In this document: piece after piece, positions 1 to 7,394 of the stretch
Numbering within the stretch: position 1 is the stretch's first letter
Layout: each line of letters opens with the position of its first letter
Assembly (NCBI GenBank): GCA_045110515.1
Contig: JBGCGD010000011.1
Coordinates: 1 to 64,000 of the forward strand
Reading direction: 5' to 3'
DNA length: 64,000 nucleotides
From: Granulosicoccus sp045110515
GTDB taxonomy: Bacteria; Pseudomonadota; Gammaproteobacteria; Granulosicoccales; Granulosicoccaceae
Translations under genes and position numbers: made by a program
The notes under the pieces: generated by a model
The model's input: only the letters and a program-made list of their open reading frames with translations
Told to the model about the DNA's origin: nothing
Database searches by the model: none

Positions 1-722
1 GACATCACTATGGATGTATCCGCCATTTGAATTGATGTTGTCATCAGCAAGTGCCCGGCTGTAGCGAGTGCACCGATGAGGAACAGCCAGAGAAGTTGTT
101 CTATTGTGGGTGTTTGCCACACCATGAGGGCAGGCCATATAGATAACGCAACCAATGTAATACCCATCCAACTCACAATGCTTGTGGGTGTCTCAGTCTT
201 GGAAAGATGTTTGACAATGGTTAAGGATAAACCCCAGGCAATTGATGTTAAGAGCACGAGTATTGAAAAGACGTTAAACCCCTCTGCAGAGGGTCTGAGT
301 ACAACGTACACGCCAACAAGTCCGACAACGATCGCAGCTGTGCGTCTCCAACGCAGCATCTCACCTAAGAATAACCAGGCACTGACGGTAGCGAAGATGG
401 TTGTACTGAAACTTAATGCAGTTGCATTGGCTATAGGTACTTTAGATAGTGCGTAAAACCAACCCAGCATTGCGATCACCCCAACACCTGCTCGAATCAT
501 ATGCAGCTTCGGGTGTTGTGTTTTAAGTGAGCTTAATCCGGCTTTTAACAACAAGGGTAAAACGACAACCAAACCAAAAAGGTTGCGAAAGAAGACAATA
601 ATGAACGGGTGCATATCAGAGCTTAAGAGTCTGACCAGCCCGTGCATAGATGCGAGCATAACCGTGGCGCCAAGCATGAATATCACAGCGCGAGTTGTCG
701 TACTCTGCACATCAGATGTCAT
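1..722 (-). CDS. DMT superfamily (EamA) transporter, 3' end outside window
   Basis: Reading the minus strand from the ATG at 722 gives about 240 codons without a stop, so the C-terminus lies beyond the window start. The product begins MTSDVQSTTTRAVIFMLGAT and is a chain of hydrophobic helices separated by short basic loops, with the EamA pattern of an intramembrane repeat (helices followed by a short GE-type turn, here WLFLGEMLRWRR). This is typical of 10-helix inner-membrane drug/metabolite exporters of about 290 residues. The substrate cannot be inferred. A plus-strand reading frame opposite it is an antisense shadow. It is transcribed in the same direction as queG, whose stop lies 40 bases upstream. 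Confidence 0.85.
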   Translation of the reverse strand, partial: MTSDVQSTTTRAVIFMLGATVMLASMHGLVRLLSSDMHPFIIVFFRNLFGLVVVLPLLLKAGLSSLKTQHPKLHMIRAGVGVIAMLGWFYALSKVPIANATALSFSTTIFATVSAWLFLGEMLRWRRTAAIVVGLVGVYVVLRPSAEGFNVFSILVLLTSIAWGLSLTIVKHLSKTETPTSIVSWMGITLVALSIWPALMVWQTPTIEQLLWLFLIGALATAGHLLMTTSIQMADTSIVM

Positions 723-762
723 TGAATAGGGAAGTCCTTGGAGTGATGGCCTCGCAACACAG

Positions 763-1830
763 CTATTGTGCGGAATGCTCAGCCAAAGCCCATTCTACAT
801 GTTCTCGGACTAACGCCGAGGTGTCGTCTTCGCGCTGCTTAAGCGCGCTTACAATGGACTCATCTGTTGGAGCATTGCCAAGAGCTACTGCGATGTTTCG
901 AAGCCAACGTTCGTAGCCAATTCGATAGATAGGACTGCCCGCCATACGATCCTTAAACTCTGCTTCAGTCCAGGAAAATAGGTTGACCAGACTTTCTGCA
1001 TCCAGTTTGTGTCTTACGGCAAAATCTGATTCTTGGGTATCATTGGAAAACTTATTAAACGGACACACCAGCTGACAATCATCGCAGCCGTAAATTCTGT
1101 TGCCCATTGCTTTACGAAATTCAAAGGGTATTGAGCCTTTCAACTCTATCGTGTGATACGAAATGCAACGCCGTGCATCAACTTTATAGGGCGCAACGAT
1201 GGCATCTGTGGGACAAGCCTGTATGCAAGCAGTACAACTACCACAATGAGCTTTCTCTAAAGGCGGATCGGTTTCCAGTGGTAAATCTGTGTACAGCTCG
1301 CCTAGAAAAAACCAGCTGCCCGCATCGGATGACAACAAGTTGCTATGCTTTCCAATCCAACCAAGTCCGGCTTTTTCTGCCAATGCTTTTTCTAAAACAG
1401 GCGCACTGTCAACAAAGGCGCGATAGCCGAAGTCTCCGTATTTTTCTGAAATTTTACGGGCTAAGGTTTGCAATCTATTTCTTAGCACCTTGTGATAGTC
1501 GCGACCCATTGCGTAACGAGACACATAAGCCAAGTCTGGAGAGTTAAGAATTTCAGTAGCATCAGCGGCATCAGGGGGGAAGTAGTCGAGCCTGACTGAA
1601 ATGACGCGAATGGTCCCCTCAACCAAATCGGCAGGTCGGCTACGCAGAGTGCCGTGGCGCTCCATATATTCCATTTCACCGTGAAATCCATCTTTAAGCC
1701 AGTTGAGCAAGTGCGATTCATGCTCGCCTAATTCAGTATCGGTAATTGCGCAACGCGATAATCCCAATTGAGCCGCAGTGTGTTTTATAAACTGAGAAAC
1801 CTCAGCGGGCTGAACAGGGTCAGTGGTCAC
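763..1830 (-). CDS. queG: Epoxyqueuosine reductase QueG
   Basis: Cobalamin-dependent reductase for the last step of queuosine synthesis in tRNA, converting epoxyqueuosine to queuosine in the cytoplasm. The 355-residue product has the family length, an N-terminal catalytic domain with the conserved D-SAPVLEKALAEKAGLGW segment, and two ferredoxin clusters: CGSCTACIQACP and CDDCQLVCPFNK, eight cysteines in two CxxCxxC...CP arrays. A HEAT-like C-terminus follows. The start is a GTG whose GTGA overlaps the stop of the upstream cupin gene, implying translational coupling. Assignment is firm because the double 4Fe-4S arrangement is diagnostic. Confidence 0.95.
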   Translation of the reverse strand: MTTDPVQPAEVSQFIKHTAAQLGLSRCAITDTELGEHESHLLNWLKDGFHGEMEYMERHGTLRSRPADLVEGTIRVISVRLDYFPPDAADATEILNSPDLAYVSRYAMGRDYHKVLRNRLQTLARKISEKYGDFGYRAFVDSAPVLEKALAEKAGLGWIGKHSNLLSSDAGSWFFLGELYTDLPLETDPPLEKAHCGSCTACIQACPTDAIVAPYKVDARRCISYHTIELKGSIPFEFRKAMGNRIYGCDDCQLVCPFNKFSNDTQESDFAVRHKLDAESLVNLFSWTEAEFKDRMAGSPIYRIGYERWLRNIAVALGNAPTDESIVSALKQREDDTSALVREHVEWALAEHSAQ

Positions 1831-2633
1831 AAAAAGTCGTTTTGAGTGGGGAAGTGGCCGTTCTTATAGTAAACGACTGTGCCTGCCTCTGCGCCCCATG
1901 ATTGCCATGCCTCAACGGGATTTCTTATCCAACTACCCGCTGGGTAGTCACCATCGTCGTCATAGAGGACGCCGTTTAATACTAGAACCTCATCGCCCAT
2001 GGGGTCTAGGCCCGGTCGAAACGATGCTCGTTGTGTCCATCGAATGAGCATAACGTTGCCCGTGCCATGACCGTGTAGCGGCATGACCTCAGTGCCGTCA
2101 GCCGGTCCGGGTAACCATCGCGATTCGTCGAAGGTGTTCATACGCCTTTGTTCTGCATCGCTATTCAACATTTGCCCAGCGGCTAAATACAAAAGGGCGG
2201 GTTCTTTAGCGTTCTCATTAGAGGCGGATGTATCAGACTCAGCTGGCAGGCAGCGCAGATTCAGTGTTTGTAGCTGCTCATCGCCGGTTAATGGCAGTCG
2301 CAGATATAAGCCTGCTGGGTATACGCCAGCATCAGATTCGAGCTCTCCGCGTTGCATTAAGATTTCCAGATCGGGATTGTCGCCCAGCATCGCTGGTGAG
2401 TATTCAGGGTCCAGCCGTAGTTGGGCAGTTAGGCGCGGTTTTGTGCCGGGTATGTATTCGAGTACCCGAAGGTGGATGCCGTCAACTTCCGTTGCTCTCC
2501 ACAGAGAATACTGAGGAAGACTGACAACGCGTTCCGAAAAATCCTCGTTCACTGGATTCATAGCAGCGGAGAGCCACCAAGGTAGCTCTAATCCGGCTTT
2601 TATAGCGTGGCTATGTTTATCGGGTCCTGTCAT
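1827..2633 (-). CDS. Tandem cupin protein of the ChrR anti-sigma cupin type
   Basis: The product carries two cupin-like halves. The first begins near LSAAMNPVNEDFSERVVSLP; the second has GHGTGNVMLIRW, GGDEV-like GDEVLVLNGVLYDDDGDYPA and PAGSWIRNP, the hallmark of the ChrR C-terminal cupin (cupin_7). ChrR itself has a zinc anti-sigma N-domain; that domain is absent here and no ECF sigma gene is adjacent, so a stand-alone sensor or enzyme role is more likely than anti-sigma activity. The frame extends to a TTG at 2672, but the ATG at 2633 is the more conventional start; neither has a clear Shine-Dalgarno. It overlaps queG by 4 bases (GTGA). Confidence 0.75.
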   Translation of the reverse strand: MTGPDKHSHAIKAGLELPWWLSAAMNPVNEDFSERVVSLPQYSLWRATEVDGIHLRVLEYIPGTKPRLTAQLRLDPEYSPAMLGDNPDLEILMQRGELESDAGVYPAGLYLRLPLTGDEQLQTLNLRCLPAESDTSASNENAKEPALLYLAAGQMLNSDAEQRRMNTFDESRWLPGPADGTEVMPLHGHGTGNVMLIRWTQRASFRPGLDPMGDEVLVLNGVLYDDDGDYPAGSWIRNPVEAWQSWGAEAGTVVYYKNGHFPTQNDFL

Positions 2634-2706
2634 TGGCAACTGCGCATAAGTTATCCCAATTCTTTTGAACAAACCGGGAAACGAAATCAGAATAATATAT
2701 TGAAAT

Positions 2707-2753
2707 TTCTCTAAACGTTCTCTATTCTTGTAGAGAATATTTGGAGAACGTTT
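2707..2753 (+). promoter_or_regulatory. Predicted LexA operator cluster in front of lexA
   Basis: Four related 7-mers are arranged symmetrically: TTCTCTA at 2707-2713 and 2718-2724, then TAGAGAA at 2731-2737 and TGGAGAA at 2742-2748. Each direct pair has an 11-base period and the pairs face each other. The outer arms AAACGTTCTC (2713-2722) and GAGAACGTTT (2744-2753) are perfect inverted copies. Each pair also reads TTTC-N7-GTTC or, on the other strand, GTTC-N7-ATTC, close to the GTTC-N7-GTTC box known for alphaproteobacterial LexA. The right half contains the GGAG ribosome site and abuts the ATG, so binding would block both transcription and translation start. Autoregulation is inferred. Confidence 0.7.
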
Positions 2754-3491
2754 ATGGAGTCGTTAAACCCTCTCACTCACCTCGAGGCGCGTGTTCTTGC
2801 GGCTATTGAACGCCATATTCGTGCCGAAGGCGTCGCCCCCACCATATCAGAGCTTGCAGGTAACCTGCGTCTGAAATCCAAAGGCACGGTTCATCGCTAT
2901 GTTCAGTCTCTTATCGCGAAGGGCAGGCTTGAGCGCCACGGCAATGGGTGGCGCGGTTTGCGAATTGTTGGATTGGCTATGCCAGAGCCAACATCTAACA
3001 TTCAACATCTCCCAACGCCGCAAAATTCTGCCTCGTTAAGCCGTATCTCTGCAGATTCAAACGTTGAACAACCCATGACTGTTCCGGCAGAGGTCAGTAA
3101 AGAGACAACCGGCGATTTCCGTATTCCTTTGCTCGGTCGAATCGCAGCAGGGCAACCCATCGAAGCTATCGAAGATGCCAATTACCTAGATTTGGCTGCC
3201 TTTTTTATCGGTCCAGATCGTTACGCTCTAAGAGTCACCGGCGAATCCATGATCGATGTTGGCATCCTGGACGGTGACACGGTCATTTTGCGAAAACAAA
3301 ACACGGCCAATACCGGGGACATCGTAGTCGCGTTAATTGATGGCCAGGAGGCCACCCTAAAGCGGTTGGGCGATACCATCGACGGAGTGGTTGAACTCAT
3401 CCCGGAAAATCAGTCTATGCCCACCATGCGATATGACGCTGATCGGGTTAGTTTCCAAGGGGTGCTTGTGGGGCAGCTGCGCAGTTATTAA
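2754..3491 (+). CDS. lexA: SOS repressor LexA (long-linker type)
   Basis: DNA-damage response repressor: binds SOS operators and self-cleaves when RecA filaments form. The 245-residue product has a winged-helix domain (about residues 5-72, with SKGTVHRYVQSL as recognition region), a roughly 50-residue linker rich in S, P and N, and an S24 peptidase domain. The Ala132-Gly133 cleavage site lies in LLGRIAAGQP; catalytic Ser165 is in VTGESM and Lys203 in ATLKRL. It is about 40 residues longer than Escherichia coli LexA (202), almost all in the linker. The recognition helix differs from E. coli, matching the unusual operator. GGAG at 2743-2746 is seven bases before the ATG. Confidence 0.93.
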   Translation: MESLNPLTHLEARVLAAIERHIRAEGVAPTISELAGNLRLKSKGTVHRYVQSLIAKGRLERHGNGWRGLRIVGLAMPEPTSNIQHLPTPQNSASLSRISADSNVEQPMTVPAEVSKETTGDFRIPLLGRIAAGQPIEAIEDANYLDLAAFFIGPDRYALRVTGESMIDVGILDGDTVILRKQNTANTGDIVVALIDGQEATLKRLGDTIDGVVELIPENQSMPTMRYDADRVSFQGVLVGQLRSY

Positions 3492-3560
3492 AAAGACAGC
3501 TGCTGCGAGTTCCGGTAAATTTGTAAAACCGACAAACATGGCATACCAATTAGAGTCTTT

Positions 3561-3779
3561 ATGAGCCAGCTAGACGAACAAACATTACACGCACTAAAAA
3601 CGGCTTTTTGCTATATGCCTAAAAGCAATGACGTGAATGAATTCGATTTTCCCGGCAGAGTTGAGCAAATTCTGCAGGACATAGACACTGTCAAAGAAGT
3701 CTTACTCATCAATGATGTAGACCCTGACGAAGTCGCCGATGAGATTCACCCCGATCTTGCGAATAATTCGTCGTACTAA
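3561..3779 (+). CDS. Small acidic protein of unknown function
   Basis: A 72-residue frame starting MSQLDEQTLHALKTAF. It is acidic, without signal peptide or membrane helix, and looks mostly helical with a C-terminal DVDPDEVADEIHPDL segment. I recognise no family. It lies 69 bases after lexA in the same direction and ends 11 bases before the convergent methyltransferase-like gene. There is no strong ribosome site, and no clear LexA box of its own, although read-through from lexA could make it SOS-inducible. It is kept because the frame fills the gap neatly and its composition is protein-like. Confidence 0.5.
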   Translation: MSQLDEQTLHALKTAFCYMPKSNDVNEFDFPGRVEQILQDIDTVKEVLLINDVDPDEVADEIHPDLANNSSY

Positions 3780-3790
3780 TAGGCAGGTTT

Positions 3791-4747
3791 TTAGGTGCTT
3801 TGTCGGACGTGTGCTGTGATAAGCACGCTATGGGAGTATTTACGCAGACACTTTATATTACCCAGCATTCGACTTAGGCTCAAATCAAAGGTCTTTAGAA
3901 CGTAAGACTCATACATTGGTTCTTTCAATCTGTGTAAGGCTCGCTGTACGAAGCCTCGGTTATTAACCGTGCGTTTGTTGGATGCCCAAAAAGGCAGCGC
4001 TGATAAAAAACCAAGGCTGCGGGTTTGCTCAATGACAAAGTGCCGCTCCAGCAACGTCATCCATTGTTCAAAGTCCAACTGTAATTTGTCCGATTCTGAG
4101 ACAGCGCATTGTGGAACGGTAAAAAAGAACACTGGATCGCTCTGTCTACATGCCTCGCCCCAGCGCGCTAGCGTCTGACTCAAATCGGCTTCGGATGAAT
4201 GTAACTCCGGCAGAACGTCCAATGCAAAGACAGTATTGGGCGTAACGGTTTCAAAGGCTTCAGTGCTGTGTTTGTCTGTTAAGTCACTGACTAAATCCGG
4301 GTACACAAGTGGTGTGCGATCCAACCCCGTATAGGCGAACTTGGCAATAGCTTTTTTAAGGTAGCGACGCAGTAGTTGCTGCGAACAGCCAAGGTCCAAC
4401 ACGGCGAGTTTGAAAGAAGGTTCTTTAACTTGCGACTTGAAGTACAGCGAGCCAACAGATTCAGTGACAACGTTGAATTTAACGTGAGCGTATAGGGTTC
4501 TAGACGGATTGTGGTGAAACCGGGCACTGTCGCCCGGTTTACTCCTCCGCAATGGCACCGCACGATTTTGAAAAAAAGCGCTTAGTTCTTTATCCGTTGC
4601 CTTGAGTTGTTGGATGCCGTCTTTAGACGACGCATGCCAATCCGCATCATTTGTGGCAACGCATGCCTTTTTTTCAGTTCTCGTATCTATAAATTTTATC
4701 GGCGTATTTAGCCAGATCCCAGTTTGGGATTCCGGAAATATGCTCAT
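3791..4747 (-). CDS. SAM-dependent methyltransferase-like protein
   Basis: A 318-residue protein whose centre looks like a class I methyltransferase fold: motif I KLAVLDLGCSQQLLRRYL (about residues 132-149), an acidic strand-2 end in YTGLDR, and VFALDVLPELHSSEADL at the motif IV position, where LxVLEH is typical. The glycine-rich loop is reduced (LGCS instead of GxGxG), so activity is uncertain. The first 110 residues and the basic C-terminus match nothing I recognise. A GGAG nine bases before the ATG supports the start. Substrate unknown; it is transcribed after the membrane regulator upstream, with a 126-base gap that shows no obvious terminator. Confidence 0.55.
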   Translation of the reverse strand: MSIFPESQTGIWLNTPIKFIDTRTEKKACVATNDADWHASSKDGIQQLKATDKELSAFFQNRAVPLRRSKPGDSARFHHNPSRTLYAHVKFNVVTESVGSLYFKSQVKEPSFKLAVLDLGCSQQLLRRYLKKAIAKFAYTGLDRTPLVYPDLVSDLTDKHSTEAFETVTPNTVFALDVLPELHSSEADLSQTLARWGEACRQSDPVFFFTVPQCAVSESDKLQLDFEQWMTLLERHFVIEQTRSLGFLSALPFWASNKRTVNNRGFVQRALHRLKEPMYESYVLKTFDLSLSRMLGNIKCLRKYSHSVLITAHVRQST

Positions 4748-4873
4748 GTCCTGAACTCCAGCTCAAAGCCGTAGACCAGTCTATGATTTATTGTTGTGCC
4801 GATTCGCCCATAACGGGTAATTAATACTGCAAGATGTTGTAGTGAATTTTAAGGTCAAAAAATTGGCTTAACT

Positions 4874-6058
4874 TTACTGTGCGCTGTCAGCGACTTGTTT
4901 GCTGTTGTAGTCTTCAAACAGTGGGCCTTGCTCGCTGACAAGATCTCTTGCAAACTCGGTGATAGTGTCAAGTTCAACAGCACTTAAACCATCAATGGCT
5001 GTCTTGCTGAGTGAAAGATTCTCAGAGTGACTGATTCTTCCGGTTTGCGCTTCTACCAATTGAACACTCACACGTGTTTCTTCTGGCAGTGGAAGAACAT
5101 TGACGGAAACAAGATAGTCCTCCGGCCAATGCTGTTGCACGGTTGCAGTTTCAAGAATGCGATAAACCCTCACTGATTGTGATTCAGAGAAAATGCCACT
5201 CATCATTGTATTCAACTGACTGTTTAACGAGTTTCCCCGCTCAAGTGCACTGACGAACAGGGATACTTGTTCGGGTCTGTTACGCATTGTTGAAGGGGCG
5301 GGCGTAAAAGAGGCTTTAGCGGCAGCTGTTGCAGGTGCTCCATTCGTCTGAGATTGGTAACCTGTGAGTTGCACTCCGACAAAAAAACCAAGCGCCGCCA
5401 AGGCAATACCTACTGCAGGTAGCTTGAACATCCACCGTACGTTCGCTCCGTAATCGCGTTTGTCATCTTCTGGTTGATTTTCGAGTGCTTGAGGCTGACT
5501 GTCTGAAGTGCTGTGTGAGATCGCTTGCGTGGCGTTGGTGGTTGATTGCGCAGGCTTCGGATCGTTAATAACCTTAGACCGTGACGTTGTCGCTTGTTGT
5601 TTGAGCTGTGGTTTTGTTGCATTTAAAGCACCATTCGCTGAATCAGATTCACGGTTGGTGCTTGGCGAGCTTTGCTGCCTGTCAGTTAAATTCAGCGATG
5701 AACGATGGACGAAGGAGGGGACATAAGAGCCGGGTCGCATGGTGATGCGAAGTTCAGTATCGGGATTAGACTCATAGTAGGACGCAAGGGCAGCCCTAAG
5801 CCTCCCAGCTAGAACGCGCACGACCGGATCATTTTGAGGGTCGAAAGAATCCGGCTTTCCTAATGCATCTATAGCCACGGTATAGGCTTTGATACGGGTC
5901 ATGTTGCCCGATGCCGCTTGCTCCACAACGTACTTTAAAAAAGCAGACATCTGAGGGGCGGCGGTAAATTTATCTGATTCAAGCACTGCGTTCAAAGCAT
6001 CAATAATTTGACGCTGGTCTGGCTGTGATTGCCCTTCAGTTTGTGGCGTTTTTTGCAT
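4874..6058 (-). CDS. Membrane-anchored winged-helix regulator
   Basis: The N-terminal 115 residues (FTAAPQMSAFLKYVVEQA, RIKAYTVAIDALGKPDSFDP, DPVVRVLAGRLRAAL, RPGSYVPSF) match a winged-helix-like domain often found at the front of bacterial TolB- or adenylate-cyclase-like signalling proteins. A polar Q/S/T-rich linker (about 120-210) leads to one membrane helix (about 213-233, LPAVGIALAALGFFVGVQL). The remaining 160 residues would be periplasmic and resemble the TolB N-terminal-like fold seen in such regulators. The topology suggests a CadC/ToxR-style one-component membrane regulator. Target genes are unknown; the 357-base upstream gap may hold its own promoter. Confidence 0.6.
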   Translation of the reverse strand: MQKTPQTEGQSQPDQRQIIDALNAVLESDKFTAAPQMSAFLKYVVEQAASGNMTRIKAYTVAIDALGKPDSFDPQNDPVVRVLAGRLRAALASYYESNPDTELRITMRPGSYVPSFVHRSSLNLTDRQQSSPSTNRESDSANGALNATKPQLKQQATTSRSKVINDPKPAQSTTNATQAISHSTSDSQPQALENQPEDDKRDYGANVRWMFKLPAVGIALAALGFFVGVQLTGYQSQTNGAPATAAAKASFTPAPSTMRNRPEQVSLFVSALERGNSLNSQLNTMMSGIFSESQSVRVYRILETATVQQHWPEDYLVSVNVLPLPEETRVSVQLVEAQTGRISHSENLSLSKTAIDGLSAVELDTITEFARDLVSEQGPLFEDYNSKQVADSAQ

Positions 6059-6415
6059 CTGCTTGCGGATTACCTAAACGTTGGCTGCAAAGCCTTATGG
6101 TGTGTCAGTTGTTTTAAAGGACAGAAGAATTACTACCTAGTTTGCTTTGCGCACTAACTTAGAACACAGGCCGTTGAATTTGCATCATTACTCACTGGTC
6201 ATGAGGATGTAACATGATAACGAAGAATTACACCCAATTGCATCAATGTATTTACCTTGTTTTAAGCTCTTTATTGAGGTGATGGTTTTCTGACGCTGTA
6301 ACGTAGTATGAGTAACGCTCATTGCCACGTTATTGTAAAAGTATCAGCAAAGTTACCGCTATGTTTTGCTTAACTAAAACAGGTTACCTGAAGTTCTCAC
6401 TAATAATCCAACGTT
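6059..6415. other. Intergenic region between divergent regulator gene and nth
   Basis: 357 bases without a credible gene. It is AT-richer than its neighbours and must hold promoters for the two divergent genes. The only crisp element is an 11-base palindrome, CAGGTTACCTG, at 6380-6390, 26 bases before the nth start codon; a weak hairpin ATGAG-TAACG-CTCAT lies near 6309-6323. I see no RNA gene and no clean -35/-10 pair. Confidence 0.5.
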
Positions 6416-7249
6416 ATGAATAATGATAAACGTGTCGAGATGTTTCGGCGCTTAAAGGCTGCAAACCCTGAACCTAAAACAGAGCTGGAATACAACAACG
6501 CGTTTGAATTATTGATTGCCGTCATTTTATCGGCGCAAGCCACAGACGTTAGCGTTAACAAAGCTACGCAACGTTTGTATCCCGTGGCCAACACCCCTGC
6601 CGCCATTTATAAACTGGGAGTTGAAGGCTTAACTCCATACATTCGTACCATTGGCCTTTTCAATACCAAAGCGAAGAATGTCATCGAAGCGTGTCGCATG
6701 CTGTGTGAATTGCACAATGGGGAAGTTCCTAAAGATCGCGAAAAGCTAGAAGCGCTGCCTGGGGTAGGTCGTAAGACCGCCAACGTAGTGTTGAATACAG
6801 CATTCCGACAAATTGCCATGGCGGTAGATACGCATATTTTTCGAGTCTCCAACAGAACAGGTCTGGCACCTGGGAAAAATGTATTGCAGGTCGAAAAGCA
6901 GCTTCTTAAATTCGTTCCGAAGGACTATCTGTTAGATGCCCACCATTGGCTAATATTGCATGGCAGGTACGTCTGCTTAGCACGAACACCGAAATGTCCG
7001 GAATGCTCAATAAGTGATCTATGCGATTTCAAACCTAAAACCGCATCAAAAGTAAAAAAGCCAGCGGGCTCTAGTGGCCCTGCAAAGCTTGCTGCCCGCA
7101 CAACAAAAAAGCTATCCACGCAGGGGCGTAAAAAAAGCAGCGCTAAGAAAACGGCATCGAACGCTAAAAAGAAGAAAACGAAGCTACTGACTAAGAAAGC
7201 GACTAAGAAAAAAGCTGTCGCCAAGGCTGTCTCTAAGAAACGCTCCTGA
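6416..7249 (+). CDS. nth: Endonuclease III with lysine-rich C-terminal tail
   Basis: Base-excision repair DNA glycosylase/AP lyase for oxidised pyrimidines. The first 207 residues follow E. coli Nth residue for residue: helix-hairpin-helix LPGVGRKTANVV with catalytic Lys120, Asp138 in AVDTHIF, and 4Fe-4S ligands Cys187, Cys194, Cys197 and Cys203 in C-x6-C-x2-C-x5-C. After that the protein continues for about 70 residues of almost pure K/A/T/S, with KKTASNAKKKK and KKATKKKAVAKAV stretches like histone H1 or AlgP tails. Normal bacterial Nth is about 211 residues, so the 277-residue length is entirely due to this tail. Divergent from the membrane regulator; alone in its transcript. Confidence 0.95.
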   Translation: MNNDKRVEMFRRLKAANPEPKTELEYNNAFELLIAVILSAQATDVSVNKATQRLYPVANTPAAIYKLGVEGLTPYIRTIGLFNTKAKNVIEACRMLCELHNGEVPKDREKLEALPGVGRKTANVVLNTAFRQIAMAVDTHIFRVSNRTGLAPGKNVLQVEKQLLKFVPKDYLLDAHHWLILHGRYVCLARTPKCPECSISDLCDFKPKTASKVKKPAGSSGPAKLAARTTKKLSTQGRKKSSAKKTASNAKKKKTKLLTKKATKKKAVAKAVSKKRS

Positions 7250-7394
7250 ATTCACATGCATCCGTAGAGCAGGTCGTCAGAATCAGAAGGTAGATGTGAC
7301 GGAAATCTGGCATCGGACAGCGACTGGCCGTAGAATGTCATAGGCGAGTCTGTCGAACCTTACACAAAGCGTCCTAACTAACCGGTATACGATT

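Noticed and set aside
76..456. Plus-strand frame opposite the truncated DMT transporter
   Set aside because: The minus strand encodes a clear chain of membrane helices; the plus-strand product is not protein-like.
2754..3491. Possibility that the lexA gene is a phage CI-type repressor
   Set aside because: The Ala-Gly cleavage site and winged-helix layout are of LexA type, and no phage genes are nearby.
6925..7224. Hydrophobic antisense frame opposite the lysine-rich tail of nth
   Set aside because: AAG/AAA lysine codons read backwards give Phe/Leu, mimicking membrane helices; an artefact of low complexity.
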